Positions 10,151-23,049 of a stretch of 64,000 nucleotides of DNA are shown in pieces. The stretch spans positions 2,022,331 through 2,086,330 of the forward strand of contig BCIM01000002.1 in NCBI GenBank assembly GCA_039545315.1. Reading direction: 5' to 3'. The position numbers and the translations under genes were made by a program. The stretch is from Kondoa malvinella. Lineage: Eukaryota; Basidiomycota; Agaricostilbomycetes; Agaricostilbales; Kondoaceae. The notes beneath the pieces were generated by a model. That model searched no databases and was not told the origin of the DNA. It saw only the letters and a program-made list of their open reading frames with translations. Within the stretch, counting starts at the first letter, position 1; each line of letters begins with the position of its first letter.

Positions 10151-12787
10151 TTGGTCAAACAGGTCCAAGATAGGATTGGCCATAAACCGCGAGTCGTGTG
10201 TAAGACAAGAGCAATGCCTGAAGATGTCCTTCAGCTCCTGGACAATGCCGTTTCCGAGATGCAGCCTGGTCAGATCGTCCTATCCGAAAGAACGAGCGTT
10301 TACGCAATGATGGCAAGCGTCGAGATTGGCGATCCTCGAGTTGACGCAGGCATGCTCAACGAAGCGCAAAAAGCCCAGCCGCCCTTTGATGCTGCCAGAC
10401 CTTTGCTTCCAGATGAAATTATGCTCGTTATGGATGACCTGCTCCGATGCGAAGTGATTCGAATACCTATGCCAATGCTCTTCGCTTAGACTGGCCAATA
10501 GATGACTTGGCACACCGGCTATGATCTCGCTGCTACTTTATTCACCTGCCTTTACGTGCATCATCTGGACGAAATCACCCTGCCTGAATTGAACAAGAGA
10601 TGGTCTGCGCAACAGCAAGATGCCGAAAAGCCTATAGATTTACTTGCGCTGGTACTGCGACCTTATGTAATGGCTGTGATCAAGTCTTGTGACATTGTGT
10701 GGTGCGAATTTGTCAAGGGTCATCTCGTCGAAGAAGTGCGCTCTACGCAGTTCGGCTGAGCGTGCTAAATCTTTGGTAGGTGGAAGACGTGTCTACGGAG
10801 AAGCACGAACTCGGCCTTCTAGAAGACGTCGAGCCAGACGAAATCATTCAACAGCTCGAAGGTGCTCTAGCCTGGTTGAACAATTGGTCAGGCCCAGATT
10901 CAGTCATGCAAGCGTTGTACGATCGAATCTTGTTTCGCCTTGTTAGTCTGTACCCTCAAATGCATTTCATTGTCACTCAGTCCTTTTGTAGCATCTCTTC
11001 TACGCTCTTTGTGTCATTGGCTCAGAAGGCCCTTCGTCTGTAGTGCAGAACATTAATTCGGCCAGAGAAATGCTCTTCGCCGTCTCGCAATCGCAATCTC
11101 CGGAGTCTACTCGAGAAGCCATCCGCTCCTACGGTATTTTCGATGCCAACATGTCGCGGCAATTACCTGCTCGGCATCCGCCAATGACATTGGATTTACT
11201 TGATTGTGCAACATGCATTGATCACATGAGCGCCATCATCGACACTCTTGGAGACGCTGTAGCTTTGAAGGACGCTGATGGATGGGTCACTTGGGCAGTA
11301 AGTATCCGAGATCTGTTTCAACGCCCAAGCTGAATTTCCAACAGACCTTCTTCACTTTCCAACAGACCTTCTTCACTTTCAAATCAAGAAAGATAATGCT
11401 ACCTTACTGCCGCTCGATATTACAGGTAAGCCATCCGCTATCTCGCTCACAATGGCTGAGGAGCGTTCAGACTTCCTTCTTCGACGACAACAATGAAGCC
11501 AAACTTGTAGTCGGCCGAAGAAGCCTTACATGGCTCGCCTACTCATTCATCCACCAGTACACTGGCTTGACAACAGAAGAGCTAGATGATATGAAGCGAT
11601 CAAAAGCACCTTACTTTCCTGGCGAATCTGAGAGAAGCCAGCTGGGCTATAATTTTGGGTTCTGGATAGCCAAGCTGGCTGGAGTACGTTATTGGTCCAA
11701 CTCTATCGGAGTATGCTGATTGAGGCTCTAGCAATTGGTGAATTTGATCAGGGTCAAAGGCATGAATCGATCAAGGCAGAAACGCAAACTGCTTCAATGC
11801 CTTCCACAATGGACAAGCCTTATAGATCAAGTGGGTGATAGCATGAAAGTTGAGTATCATGCTGATAATGACAGGTCTCGTCGATGCTACTCAAATTCGA
11901 GGACGAGCGGTGTCACGGCATCAAAGCTGCTCTCGAAGTACTACGGCTGGACATCGCTCTCGAGTCCGTGATATCTGGCTTCGATCTAGAACTATACCAT
12001 GAAAGAGAATGGACGTACACTTACTGGCTCTGTGTTCAATTGATTAATGGTCAACTCAAGATTCTATCGGGTATGATGCAGAGTATGTACTTTTCTGTTT
12101 GTTAAATCATGTCTAAGCATTCATACAGATCTGCCTGGCTCAGACCTTCAAGCGCATATTGCATCTCGCATACAATGGTCTTTGGCACTTCGCGGCTTAT
12201 GTAGCGCCAGCATGCTTGTCAGTCGCTGTATCAGGCTCAAAAGGCTTGCTAACAAGCTCTATAGATGCTGTCTACGGATCCGAATCAGAAAGTTCACAAT
12301 GATGGCCGAGATGTTATGCAAGAAGCTCGCTTCGTGCGCCGACTGTCGATCCTACCTGATCAATTGGGCGATGTTGGGTCTGGACTGCACTACGGAATCT
12401 GCTTGAATGATCTGCAACAGCTGACCTCCACTGTATGCTACTACTTTTCTCACCTTCATTCAATTGCTCAACATAACGGCAGAAGCAATCAAATGAAGAA
12501 GCTGCGCGCGACAACTTTCTTTGGGCTAGAAGGCATCTGCACAATTGGCTCAGGAGTAGTCCGTCTGACACGGCGACTTCATTATGTGTGTTGGATGCTA
12601 GGCAGGTACGCTCAGATCGCTTCGACCCTAGAGTTTTGGCTGACAAGTCCAGTGCGCTACACGTTTGGACTACCTGGCCATCAGTAATCTGGAAGTGCTG
12701 GAAAACACGGACGCCGAGTCCAGAAAGGTCAAGCTACAAACAGGAGAATGGTTTCCATGCATAGTACCGCTTGACAATCCTACATGA
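10151..12787 (+). CDS. NAA35: NatC N-acetyltransferase auxiliary subunit NAA35/Mak10
   Basis: Naa35/Mak10 is the ribosome-anchoring scaffold of NatC, which acetylates N-termini beginning Met-Leu/Ile/Phe. Diagnostic features: PGQIVLSERTSVYAMMASVE then DPRVDAGM (the family's MDPKMDAGM block); LPDEIMLVMDDLLRCEV; and TGYDLAATLFTCLYVHHL. Later come FDANMSRQLPARHPP, RSILQ|TSFFDDNNE across an intron, LVNLIRVKGMNRSRQKR, SGFDLELYHEREW, and a last exon ending TGEWFPCIVPLDNPT. At least seven introns. The start is uncertain: ATG 10151 and ATG 10214 are both in frame. The 3' end faces the F-box gene with 51 bp between stops. An acceptor site at 11335-11376 is tandemly duplicated (see findings). Confidence 0.88.
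11335..11376 (+). repeat. 21-bp tandem duplication containing a 3' splice site
   Basis: Two adjacent identical 21-bp units, each reading TTTCCAACAGACCTTCTTCAC. Each contains a CAACAG that can act as the acceptor of the NAA35 intron beginning GTAAGTAT near 11299. Because 21 is divisible by three, using the first or the second acceptor inserts or omits seven residues (TFFTFQQ) without changing frame. Confidence 0.85.
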
Positions 12788-12838
12788 TGGAGTGCTGCAA
12801 CATGCAATCATCTGCTTGCAGCCAGTGATTACGTATAA

Positions 12839-15089
12839 TTAGGTGGACTGCCTTTTTGTCACCAAGAAAGTGCCCTGTGCGAATTGTCAGCACAGTCCGG
12901 ATGAACAAAGACAGCTGATCTTCACCTCGTAACCGTTCATCTCTGGCGGTGTGAATGTCTGCTCGCAATGATATGAGTTCGATGATCTGAGCAATACGGT
13001 GACGCTTACGTCGCGCCATCTTCCGACAAGAGAAGGACCGCCGGGACTGACATAGCCTCGATACAGCCACTGACTCGCGATTAGAGGGCGGACCTAGAGA
13101 GACAAGATGAACTTACTCGACCCCGCCCATCGGGCGTGTACTCCTTCGTTAGGCTGAACAGGCCATCCCATGATCGGACTCTGCCTTGCAACACGAATTG
13201 TCCCCAAGCTGAATGACCAGTACCAGAGAGCAATATCTCATAGTTGCCATCCGGATCCAGCTCTTCGTCTTCTTTAACAATAATCTCCTTCAGCTGCTCT
13301 TCACTTGGCCCTAAGGAGCTCAGCATCCGTTGTTTCGCCGAATTTGCAGAAAAGTGAGGTGCATCCAATCCTATCCTTGCGCCTCCAAACACAACCCGCG
13401 AATTGTCCGAGAAGCCTGCATTCAACGTGAAGCCATTTCCGCCTTCTTTTGCACCGGCACGTAGACGAATGACAGTCTCTTCTAGCCTCCAGACTTGAGG
13501 TTGCGAGCGAAAAGGTCCTTCATAGAGTGATCTGACCCGCCCGGACAACATTTCCCGATACGAGTCGAAATCAAAGAAGTTGAACGAGCCTTCCCAAGTG
13601 CCTTGAAAGTGACCTCGGAAAAAGGAGACGCCCAGACCGCTTGCTTGATATGGTGAACCACACGATAACAAGCGAGTAAATTCCCGGTCGTAGATTTCAG
13701 ACTCGAGTTTCGCCATTGGTGTTTCTGGTGCCCGAATAGACAGACCGGTATGATGATTGACGCCGCCTGGTCCAGGAAAGTTATGTGTATGAGGTTGTCG
13801 CTGCACCCTGGGACCGACAAAGGCCATATCATCGCTGTTTTGACCTGATGCTTCTGGATCTCTTTCAACCCGAAGAAAGAAAGAAAAGCAGGCAGCTTGA
13901 AAGAGGAGTGGTGGAGCTATGAAGAGATCTTGAGAAAGATGCCGAACAGTTTCGCCTCGAATTTCCTGCGGTATATTTGACCCGCGGCCTGGCATGGGCA
14001 ATTGTCTTGTAGGTGATTCCGACGCGCAGGTATTCTCCAACGGCATACATGGCGTAGCCCAAGGTGCCAGAAAGGCAGTGAACTAGATGAATACCTAATG
14101 AGCGAAACACCCAAAATTCAAAGCATGTGATATACCTTGTGAGCCGCAAAGACGTAGGGTTTCAGGACGAAGAATTTGGCTTCAGCTTCGTCCTCAATCT
14201 CGTTATCCAGATCATCTGAGTAACTGTTAGCTGATCGTTGTGTACAAGGGGCAAAGAAGACATGCCTCGAGTAGTAAGTAGGTAGCTGAGATGTAACGCT
14301 AAACTCCGGTCTGTGGTTTCCGGAGGGTAGCCTGGCTTGACAGCTGCTGATACTGCACATAGAACACTTCAGGAATCGCTAATAGTCTAGCTTTCTCACG
14401 GCATACGTAAATAATGCGCATAATATATTTCCAGGTAGCGAAGGATTCGAGCGTGCTGGCGAAGCTGGTCTGCATTCTTGTAGTCTGCCGACGCATTGTT
14501 CAGGGAGGAACACCATTGCCGTCAGGGCATGCCTACCATTTTCCAGCACCATTAAGTAAGCAGTCCAAAGATCCTTGGTCATTTGCTGTACGCCTCCAGA
14601 ATCTCCCACCAGGTACAGCAGGCCTTGATGACCCAAATTGCGCAGTCTCGTAAGCGTGACGATCCGGTTCTTGTACTCTTCAGCTAAGACCGACGCCCTT
14701 AATGAATCTGTGCCGAAGCGCCGGCCAATGGCTTGAGTGTCGAACTTGGCTTTGAAGAGTCGGGCATATAGTCTCTGATTGTATTCAGGTGCAAGGAGCG
14801 AGTGAAAGCGCTTATTGAGCAATAGCATTGACAGAACCAAGTCCGACGGTGCAGCATAAGGCGACTCTTGCACGAGCGAGAACGCTATCTGTTCCAGCAA
14901 CTCTGGAGGCAGGCCATTGAGTTCAGGTCGTATTGGTGATCCTATTGGGCTCATGGATCTTCCCGAGTGCGAAGAGCCAGAGCAACTGCTCGCCGAATCC
15001 AAGGGCACAGCAGGTTCGCGATAGGCGGCCAAGGTAGACATAGGCTCTACTAATATACTATTGCGCTTTCTGCGGCTTCTGGTACTCAT
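12839..15089 (-). CDS. F-box protein of a basidiomycete-type family
   Basis: Probable substrate receptor of an SCF ubiquitin ligase. The N-terminus MSTRSRRKRNSILVEPM is basic and Ser-rich. The F-box begins LNGLPPELLEQIAFSL (about residues 55-100) and continues LSMLLLNKRFHSLLAPEYNQ. A long C-terminal beta-rich region follows: GVSFFRGHFQGTWEGSFNFF, LSGTGHSAWGQFVLQGRVR. The last three exons join as WLYRGYVSPGGPSLVGRWRD, TFTPPEMNGYE and GTFLVTKRQST, with the stop at 12839. The terminal wording (WLYRGY..GRWRDT..P.E..GYEGTF) is one I associate with a conserved fungal F-box family. The partner SKP1 is encoded about 46 kb to the right. Substrate unknown. Confidence 0.82.
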
Positions 15090-15418
15090 GCAAGGCAGGG
15101 TATATGAGAGTCGACGTCGTTCGTGGAAGACAAGTCGAAATTATTGAAAGCGGGGTCGGAACTAATATAACGCAAGATGTGCATGAAGTGGTGGGAAGCA
15201 CTCTACATACATAGCGAGTGCCCGTATAAGGTACAGCCAGCTCTTGCTAGCTGAGATACAGCTTCCCGGTCTAGTTCCTAGCATGGGTTAACTATTGCCA
15301 CAGCTGTCGAAAGAGATCAGCACAGCTTTGGAAGAGACCCGTACGTACTACTGCAAATACCGTAAAGATACGAGTATGTCCTTTCCTTTGGTCGAGAACG
15401 TTTCGCATGATCCGTTGG
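15090..15418. other. intergenic
   Basis: About 330 bp between the F-box gene start and the end of the isoleucyl-tRNA synthetase gene, both on the minus strand. It contains the F-box promoter. I see no coding exon or RNA gene. Confidence 0.4.
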
Positions 15419-18400
15419 TCAATCTTGAAATGCCATGACCTGTTCACAGCGTTTGCAGAGTGTATCTTCGACTGCGCTGTAGTGATTACGACAACGAGGA
15501 CATCTCTGCTGGGAAGCTTGTGAGATGCGCATCATCATGCCTAGACGAGACATGAATTTAGATTTGCTGAACTGGTTTGGAACGACACTCACCATGCCTG
15601 TTCTCGCCGATGTAGCACCATTGGTCGGAAACATTGACGAGATTATCCATGACTTTCACTTCTGATACCTGAAACAGCGTTCGAATGTCTTCGCCTGCCG
15701 GAATAAGTCAGTCTCTGCCTTACCTTTCCTTTCGGCAGATTAAATTTACGTACCATAGGCAGCCAGAGCATGTCCAGCATCGTCTGCTTCGATCATGACT
15801 TCCATCAGAACTTCCGCTGATGTTCGAATATGCCTGCGTCATCTTAGCATGAGCCGGCATTCGGGCATAAAAACTCACCTTGCATTGCGAGCTTCTTCTA
15901 CCAGTCCATTGAGCTGATCCCTTACTGAAAGCAAGATCTCCATCTGTTCTGCGACATGAGGATTGTGCCAGCTAGCAGCCTTCAAAGGACTGTTAGGGTA
16001 TTCTGAAGTCAAGAACCACCCGCTTACAGGTGCAGGCCAGCCATCTCGCAATACAGACTGCTGAGAAGCTTGTGCATAGCTGTCAGCTACCTCTTCAGCC
16101 AGCAGAGGCGTTATGGGAGCGACCATGGCATTCAATGATTCTAGAGTCTGCCATCCTGATCAGGTCGCCGCTTCTCGAGGCGTTCTGGATCACATACCGA
16201 GCGGAAAACATGAAGAATCGCTGAGCGACGACCACTTGTCCGTAGATCAGAATAGAGCGAGTCTTTCGCAATCGTAAAATAGAGCGCAGACAAGCTGTTG
16301 CTGGTAAAATCTGAAATAGCTTGTAGGCCTGACATATCACACTAAGCGTGTATTCCATAGTTGGAAAGCAATACTACCTCTGTTGAATGCAAAGGAATCG
16401 AATGCCGGGGTTACAACAACCAGGAGCTCGTGAAGCTGGTGCAAAATATATTTGTCGAGCTACGAACGAGCAATGAGTATTTGCTAGACCAGCTAAAGCG
16501 ATGACGTACCATAGACAAAGGTTCATCTAGCGTTTCGTCCATCTCTTCAACAGATAGCGTAGCAAGATTACCTGACAAGAACCGAAGGGTCTGTCGGATC
16601 TGCTGCAAGCTGCGGCTTGTCCGTGCTTCTACCGTCTTGCCCATCGTCACATCACCAGTGTAGTCAACCGAAGCAGCCCAAAGTCGTAGACCGTCTGGAC
16701 CGAATGTGGGCTTCGCCTGGGAGCGCGTCAGCCAAGCTATTAAATTCTATACATTCCCAGCTCACCAGAAGCTTTTCCGGACTGATGACGTTGCCCAGGG
16801 ACTTGCTCATTTTCCGACCGTTTTCATCCAGGACAAAGCCATGCGTGATAATTTGCTTGTAGGGAGCTCGATCTTCCGAAGTTGCACAGATTTTGGTCAG
16901 AAGAGATGACTGAAACCAGCCTCGATGCTGATCACTGCCCTCGAGGTATACATCGGCTTGCTCGACATCTTCTGGTAGACTTGTCCAGGATACACCGCTG
17001 TCGAACCAGACATCCATCGTGTCTTTGCCTCGAGTTACACCATCATTGGTGCCAGCAGATCGAAAGTCCTCCTCTGGCCCAGTCCACCAATGATCGATTT
17101 CTTTCTCTTGTAAGACATTGATGACACGATCGATACTTGCCAGGTCGATAAGAGGCGCATCTGCCTTGTATAAGATTGGTATAGGTACGCCCCAACTCCG
17201 CTGGCGAGATATGCACCATTCCGCACGGCCGCGGATAAAGGAAGTCAAGCGGTTCAGACCGGCTTGAGGGTGGAAGGTCACATGTTGTAATGCCTTTTCT
17301 GCCTGTTCTTTGACTTGGTCGAGATTTGCAAACCATTGCGATGTCGCTCTGCACCGAGTATTAGGCTATATAACATGTACCAACAAGAGACACTTGCCGA
17401 ACAATGACAGGCTCTTTCGTACGCCAGTCGCATGGATAGCTATGCACGATGGTCTCGCGCTTGATGAGATGACCAGTAGAAGCGAGAATGGCCACGACCT
17501 CTTTGTTGCCTTTGTTGAGTACAGGCAAGCCGACAAGCCGCTCAGCGTGCGCCCGCACTTCCAGGCAATCGAAAAGATCTTGTGAATAGCAGCCGTCTTC
17601 GTCTACGGGATTGAGGAAGCTGGCCTTTGGGTCCCCAGCAGACTCCAAATACCGTTGGTAGACAATGTAGTCGTCCATACCATGAGCTGGAGCAGTGTGA
17701 ACGAGACCAGTGCCAGAGGTGTCTTTCACATATGGAGAGGAAATCACAGGCAGACGCGAGCTCAAAGGGGCGAATGGAGTAATGTAAGTGGTGCCTAGAA
17801 TATTGCTGCCAGAAAAGCTGTCTACGATTTCCAAGTCCGCATGCAGAAGAGATCGAAAACTGTCCAGGCGATTGAGAGCGACAACGTAATATTTTAGTTC
17901 TTCAGCTTCGGGTCTGTTCATCTTGGTCACAATACAGTATTCCATTGTTTCGGAGACAGCGACCGCCATGTTTGAAGGCAACGTCCAAGGCGTGGTCGTC
18001 CAAATCACAAGCAAGATACGAGACATCCGATTGTCAGGAATCTTATCGCGAAGACGGTCAGCGAGCGATTCGGATCGGTTCATCACCGGAAATTCGACGT
18101 AGACAGATAGCGACTTATGCTTCTCGTTGTACTCGAGCTCGCCTTCTGCCAATGCTGTTCGCGATGATGGCGAATAGTAGACCGGCTTGAAAGCCCGATA
18201 TAGTAGACCTGCCTTTCCGTTCAGCAAGAAGGCAAGTTAGATACGATGCGCTGACCCTTCTTGACCATCTCGCGAAAGATTCTGAGCTGTTTGATCTCAT
18301 AGTCCTTGTCTGAAGAATATTAGACGGGCCATGGTAGTGGCACTTGCGACTTACTGAACGTCTTGTAGCCCTTGGACCAGTCAGTCATCAGATGAAGCTT

Positions 18401-19082
18401 CTTGAACTCTTCTCGTTGTAGCTCTATAGCAGCTTCGGCTGTTTTTCTAGCTACTGAACGAATCTCAGATGGTGTCAAAGCGCGATGATCTGTCTAGATA
18501 GTCATTAGGACAGGCTTCAAGCTTGATCTGAGCAGGCACCTTGAGTTCAGCTAACGCCTTGTTCTCGATAGGCAAGCCATGACAGTCCCAGCCAGTCTCA
18601 TAACTGGAATCCAGTCAGTACATCTTGATTGGACAGATTTGAGAGCTCACTGAACTCTGTAGCCGCGCATGACCTTGTATCGGTTGATAATGTCCTTCAA
18701 GGCTTTGTTTAGCACATGACCTGTCAAGAACGGTAAACACCTAGAGCAAAGAGCTCAAGCGCCGCCAGACTGACCTAGGTGCAGCGAGCCATTCGCGTAG
18801 GGCGGGCCATCATGCAGAACAAACATTGGTCTATGAAGTTGTTCCGCCTGCACCAAAGACTCTCAGCTTTTCTGAGTCCACCGAGGGCATCCAGAGACAC
18901 ACCTGCCATTTGTACAGCTCCTCTGTAGTTCTCGAGCCATATAATTCAGCTTGTCGAGCGGGATTCGCTTTCAAGTCAAAAGCAGGTCGAGGGAGTATCA
19001 CAGTGTCAGAGTATCCTTTGCTTTGGGGTGTTGAACGCTCAGTGGAGAGACGTCGGAGACTCCATAGAGCTCTTTTGGGCAT
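15419..19082 (-). CDS. ISM1: isoleucyl-tRNA synthetase, mitochondrial
   Basis: Charges mitochondrial tRNA-Ile. The N-terminus [17 protein letters not shown] is a basic, acid-poor presequence of the mitochondrial type. Class I motif 1 appears as [17 protein letters not shown], split by an intron before the last His. The editing region includes [18 protein letters not shown] and [19 protein letters not shown]. The core has [20 protein letters not shown] and the catalytic loop [14 protein letters not shown]. The C-terminus ends with a zinc knuckle CPRCRNHYS...LCKRC, as in bacterial-type IleRS. Many introns of ~50 nt. Stop at 15419. Start 19082 is chosen because it gives the presequence in frame with the catalytic exon. 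Confidence 0.93.
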
Positions 19083-19259
19083 GCCCTAGCTTGTTGAGTA
19101 GATGATGGTCCGCGGCAAGCGACTTCTGCTCGACAGTCAGGTAAGCAGGGCAATCTCTCACAATGGCCAGAGCAAGCATAGGCAGGCGTAGCTAAATCAA
19201 ACCCTCGGCATTGTACATTTGCTTCGCTGTAGACTATCAAAGTCTCGCTCGATCATCCG

Positions 19260-20770
19260 CTAAGCTTTGACGATAGCTGCCCGGCAACGCAGAGCGACAT
19301 CCAGCAACTGCAGCTCTTCATCCGCTCCATCGCCGAGCATCTTGTCTACCTCGCCTAGAACTAGGGCGATGCTCGCTTTCGCTCTTGAGGGTAATTCAGG
19401 ATCCATGATGAGCATGTCGTGAAGCTGTGCCAAGTAGTTTTGCTCTTAGCTATAACCTAGCTGGAAGAGCACACAAGCGCACCTGAGACAAGACTTGCGT
19501 TGCGCCATAACCTTCTCGAACAATCTTGACAACAGCACCTTGAATCTCCTTGAAACCAATCTTTTTCTCCTCCGGTCCAACGCCCAACACTTCACCAAAA
19601 TGCTTCATCAATCCTTCCGGCACCACACCACCAATTTCCAACACGCTTTCGGGAGAAATCCCACCCCGTTCATCCATGTCCACATCATCACCACCTGGCA
19701 ACGCAGACGCCGCAGCAAGTTTACTGGCACTCTGCAAGAATGTGATGGCCCTTCTTAAATCACCCTCTGAGATCCTAATCAAACTCTCCAATGCTTCCGT
19801 AGACACTTTGACATTTTCCGCTTGGCAAATGAACTGCAACCTTGTCATAGCATTTGATTGATCCAAAGGTTTGAAACGGAATTTCGAACACCTCGACGTA
19901 ATGGGTTCAATGATTCTCGTCACGAAATTGCAAATCAAACAAAACCGAGTGATTTTCGAATAGTTTTCCATGATTCTGCGTAGGGCAGATTGAGCATCTT
20001 GAGTCATTGAATCTGCTTCGTCGAGAATGATGATTTTGTAAGGTGGGCAAGGATAGTCTGGATCAGGTTGGGAGACGGCTACTCGGGCAAAGTTCTTGAT
20101 TTTCTCTCGGACTACAGAGATGCCTCTTTCGTCTGAAGCGTTGAGTTCTAGTACACGAGAGCGAAAGACTTTTGGTCTGCCCCGATCATTCAGCGTTGGA
20201 CCAGTAAGGGTAGGGTTGAGCTCACCCAAAGAGTTGTTTGGCCAAAGCGAGGATGGAAGATGTCTTGCCTGTACCAGGAGGACCATAGAAGAGCATGTGA
20301 GGGAGATTGGCGCTTTCCAGAGTCTTGCGCAGAACTTTGACCGTGTGTTCTTGAGCCGACACATCTTCAATCGTTTTTGGACGACTGCGTGACGCGCGCG
20401 CAGTGATGAGCTATATTACGCGTTTGAGACAGAGGAATGAGAAGACATACTACTTTTCTACCCAAGGCACAGAAGTAGGATCAAACGTTCTCTTCTCATC
20501 CACTGCAGCGATAGGCGCCAATCCGATGGTGTTGACGGGATTCTTGACTGCTTTAGGCACAGCTGCAGCTTTAGCAGACTTGCTCGTGGATGGTCCAGCA
20601 TCTCCATTGCTGTCTTTTGATGTTGCTGCTTGGCTCGTGGACGCTTTGCCCTTCTTTGGCGAGGCGGCTTTCGTCGCTTGAATCGGTTTAGGCTTCTTTA
20701 CACCGAGCTGTGATCGTCATGCATTAGCATACGCGTGTCTCCGCGGTCAGCGACTCGCCCAGGCGTCCAT
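19260..20770 (-). CDS. RFC2: replication factor C small subunit (yeast Rfc2/human RFC4 type)
   Basis: AAA+ subunit of the clamp loader that places PCNA on DNA. The low-complexity N-terminus ([16 protein letters not shown]) leads to PWVEK, an intron, then [20 protein letters not shown]. Walker A is [19 protein letters not shown], followed after an intron by [20 protein letters not shown]. Walker B is [10 protein letters not shown], and the arginine-finger motif is [10 protein letters not shown]. The [26 protein letters not shown] insertion is typical of the Rfc2/RFC4 orthologue rather than Rfc3/4/5. The last exon ends [17 protein letters not shown] at 19260. The first exon (ATG 20770, MDAWA...) is tentative because I could not find a perfectly phased junction. 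Confidence 0.9.
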
Positions 20771-20838
20771 GGCGGTGTTGCTTCAAAGGTAGTTCGCTGT
20801 GTAGGTCAACGAGTGTCGACCACAAGATATTCTACAAA

Positions 20839-22938
20839 ATGGTAACAGAGACCTTTCTAACGCATTTATAACATGCTCATGCTGTTATTACAACAGTCAC
20901 TTTCAAACAAATTGTCCATCACTGACCTCGACGTCAAAGGCAAGCGAGTCTTGATAAGGTAAAGCGTTCTTCTCTCGTTAAGAAATAGGCTTACACTGTA
21001 TTATAGAGTCGACTTCAACGTCCCTTTAGACGGCGACAAGATTACCAACAACGCTGTACGGGGTGTTCATTCTGAGCATTCAAGGCATTGCTCATAAAAG
21101 GTCACAGCGTATCGTCGGTGCTCTACCTACTATCAAATACGCTCTAGAACATGGTCCGTAGAAGGGGGCTAGCTTATCAGTCTTGTGCTGATGCAAGCCT
21201 GTTGCTCGTACAGACGCCAAAGCGGTCATCCTCATGTCGCACCTTGGCAGACCAGATGGTAAAGTTCAGTCCAAGTACAGCATGAAGCCTATTGCTGCCG
21301 AGCTAGAGAAGCGTGCGTGGTACTTGGTTCTTCAGAGTACATCTGAATGATCAATTCCTTGCGGCACAGTTCTGAGCAAGAAGATCAACTTCCTCTCTGA
21401 CTGCGTTGGCTCTGACGTAGAAAAGACCTGCAAGAACGCCTCAAATGGAGAAATGTAAGCCTCTTGACCTAAATCGTGCTTCCCGGTTGATGATTGTCTG
21501 CGTTCACAGCATCCTCCTCGAGAACTTGCGCTTCCACATTGAAGAAGAAGGCTCTTCCAAAGACAAGGACGGTAAAAAGACCAAAGCTGATCCAGCCAAG
21601 GTCGAGGAATTCCGCAAGAGCTTGACTGTATGTCTTTCTTCCAACCTAACCTCATCGGGCTGATGTTAAACTAGGCTTTGGCTGATGTTTGTACGCTACC
21701 TTTTCACTCGCATGAGTACCCGCTAACGGTAATCTATAGACGTCAACGACGCTTTCGGAACTGCTCACCGCGCTCACTCTTCCATGGTTGGCGTTGAGCT
21801 GCCACAAAAAGCTTCCGGTTTCCTCATGAAGAAGGAACTCGAATTCTTTGCCAAGTGCGTCCGCTTCAGACTTACTACATCTTCTGGTGCTTAGTCCGTA
21901 ACAACGTGCAGAGCACTAGAAAAGCCGGAAAGACCATTCCTAGCCATTTTGGGCGGAGCAAAAGTATCAGACAAGATTCAATTGATTGAAAACCTCTTGG
22001 ACAAAGTCAACAAGCTCATCGTTTGCGGTGGCATGGCTTTCACTTTCAAAAAGACCATCGATGGCATGTCGTTCGTCTACGTCCTTCTTCTCTTAGGAGT
22101 AGAAGCTGACAGTAGATGAACAGAATCGGCAATTCGCTCTTTGATGAAGACGGATCAAAGAAAGTCAAAGACTTGATGGCTAAAGCAAAGAAGAACAATG
22201 TCGAAATGATCTTCCCTGTGGATTACGTTACCGCAGACAAGTTTGCGAAAGATGCTCAAGTTGGTCAAGCAACTGATGCAGAGGGTATCAAAGATGGCTG
22301 GATGGGTCTTGATGCGTGCGTTTGGTTGCGCTAAGTCAGATGTGTTCTGATGTTTGGGCTTTCTCACCGTACAGCGGTGAAAAGTCGAGAGAATTGTTCA
22401 AAAAGGCCATCAGCGAATCCAAGACTATTCTATGGTGCGTTCCGTCTTGGGTATGCGTACGAGGTTTGCTAATGCAAAGACAAGGAATGGACCAGCTGGT
22501 GTTTTCGAATTTGAAAACTTTGCTAAAGGCAGCAAAGCGACTTTGGATGCGTGCATTGATGCCGCTAGCAATGGATCGACTGTCATTATTGGTGCGTACT
22601 CGGATAGACCTAAGAGTGTTAGCTAAATGTCAGGGTACAGGTGGTGGAGATACCGCTACTGTCGTCGCTAGTCAGTCTATAGCTTGTTGTTCGTGATGTC
22701 CATTCTGACTGGTCGATGACAGACTACAAGTCGGAAGACAAGCTTTCGCATGTCAGCACCGGAGGAGGGTGAGTGCGGATACGGTTGCTTTCAGCTTTAG
22801 TGCTGATGGGTTCCGTTTCGCTCACAGAGCCAGTTTGGAATTGCTCGAGGGAAAGGTGAGCCTCATTGTGTCTCCACCGATCTATACTAATGTCATGATC
22901 AGACTCTGCCTGGTGTAGCCGCTTTGTCCGAAAAGTAG
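20839..22938 (+). CDS. PGK1: phosphoglycerate kinase
   Basis: Glycolytic enzyme interconverting 1,3-bisphosphoglycerate and 3-phosphoglycerate with ATP formation. Conserved pieces: [118 protein letters not shown] and [20 protein letters not shown]. About eleven introns. The start codon appears to be an exon by itself: ATG at 20839-20841 is followed at once by a 55-nt GT-AG intron (20842-20896, with CTAAC branch site), giving [13 protein letters not shown], the normal PGK beginning. No other ATG gives a sensible N-terminus. Converges on the ACT-domain gene. Confidence 0.97.
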
Positions 22939-23049
22939 ACGCTGTAGGAGACTTGAGAACCATTGGGAAGCACAATTTCTCAATGCTTTCTGCCGTCGAC
23001 CGCGATTCTATTGAATAAGATACACTATGGTTCCCTTTCATGCTCTATA

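Noticed and set aside
13482..13868. Additional open frames inside the F-box, IleRS and RFC genes
   Set aside because: All are antisense or shifted shadows of exons whose main frame has clear family motifs.
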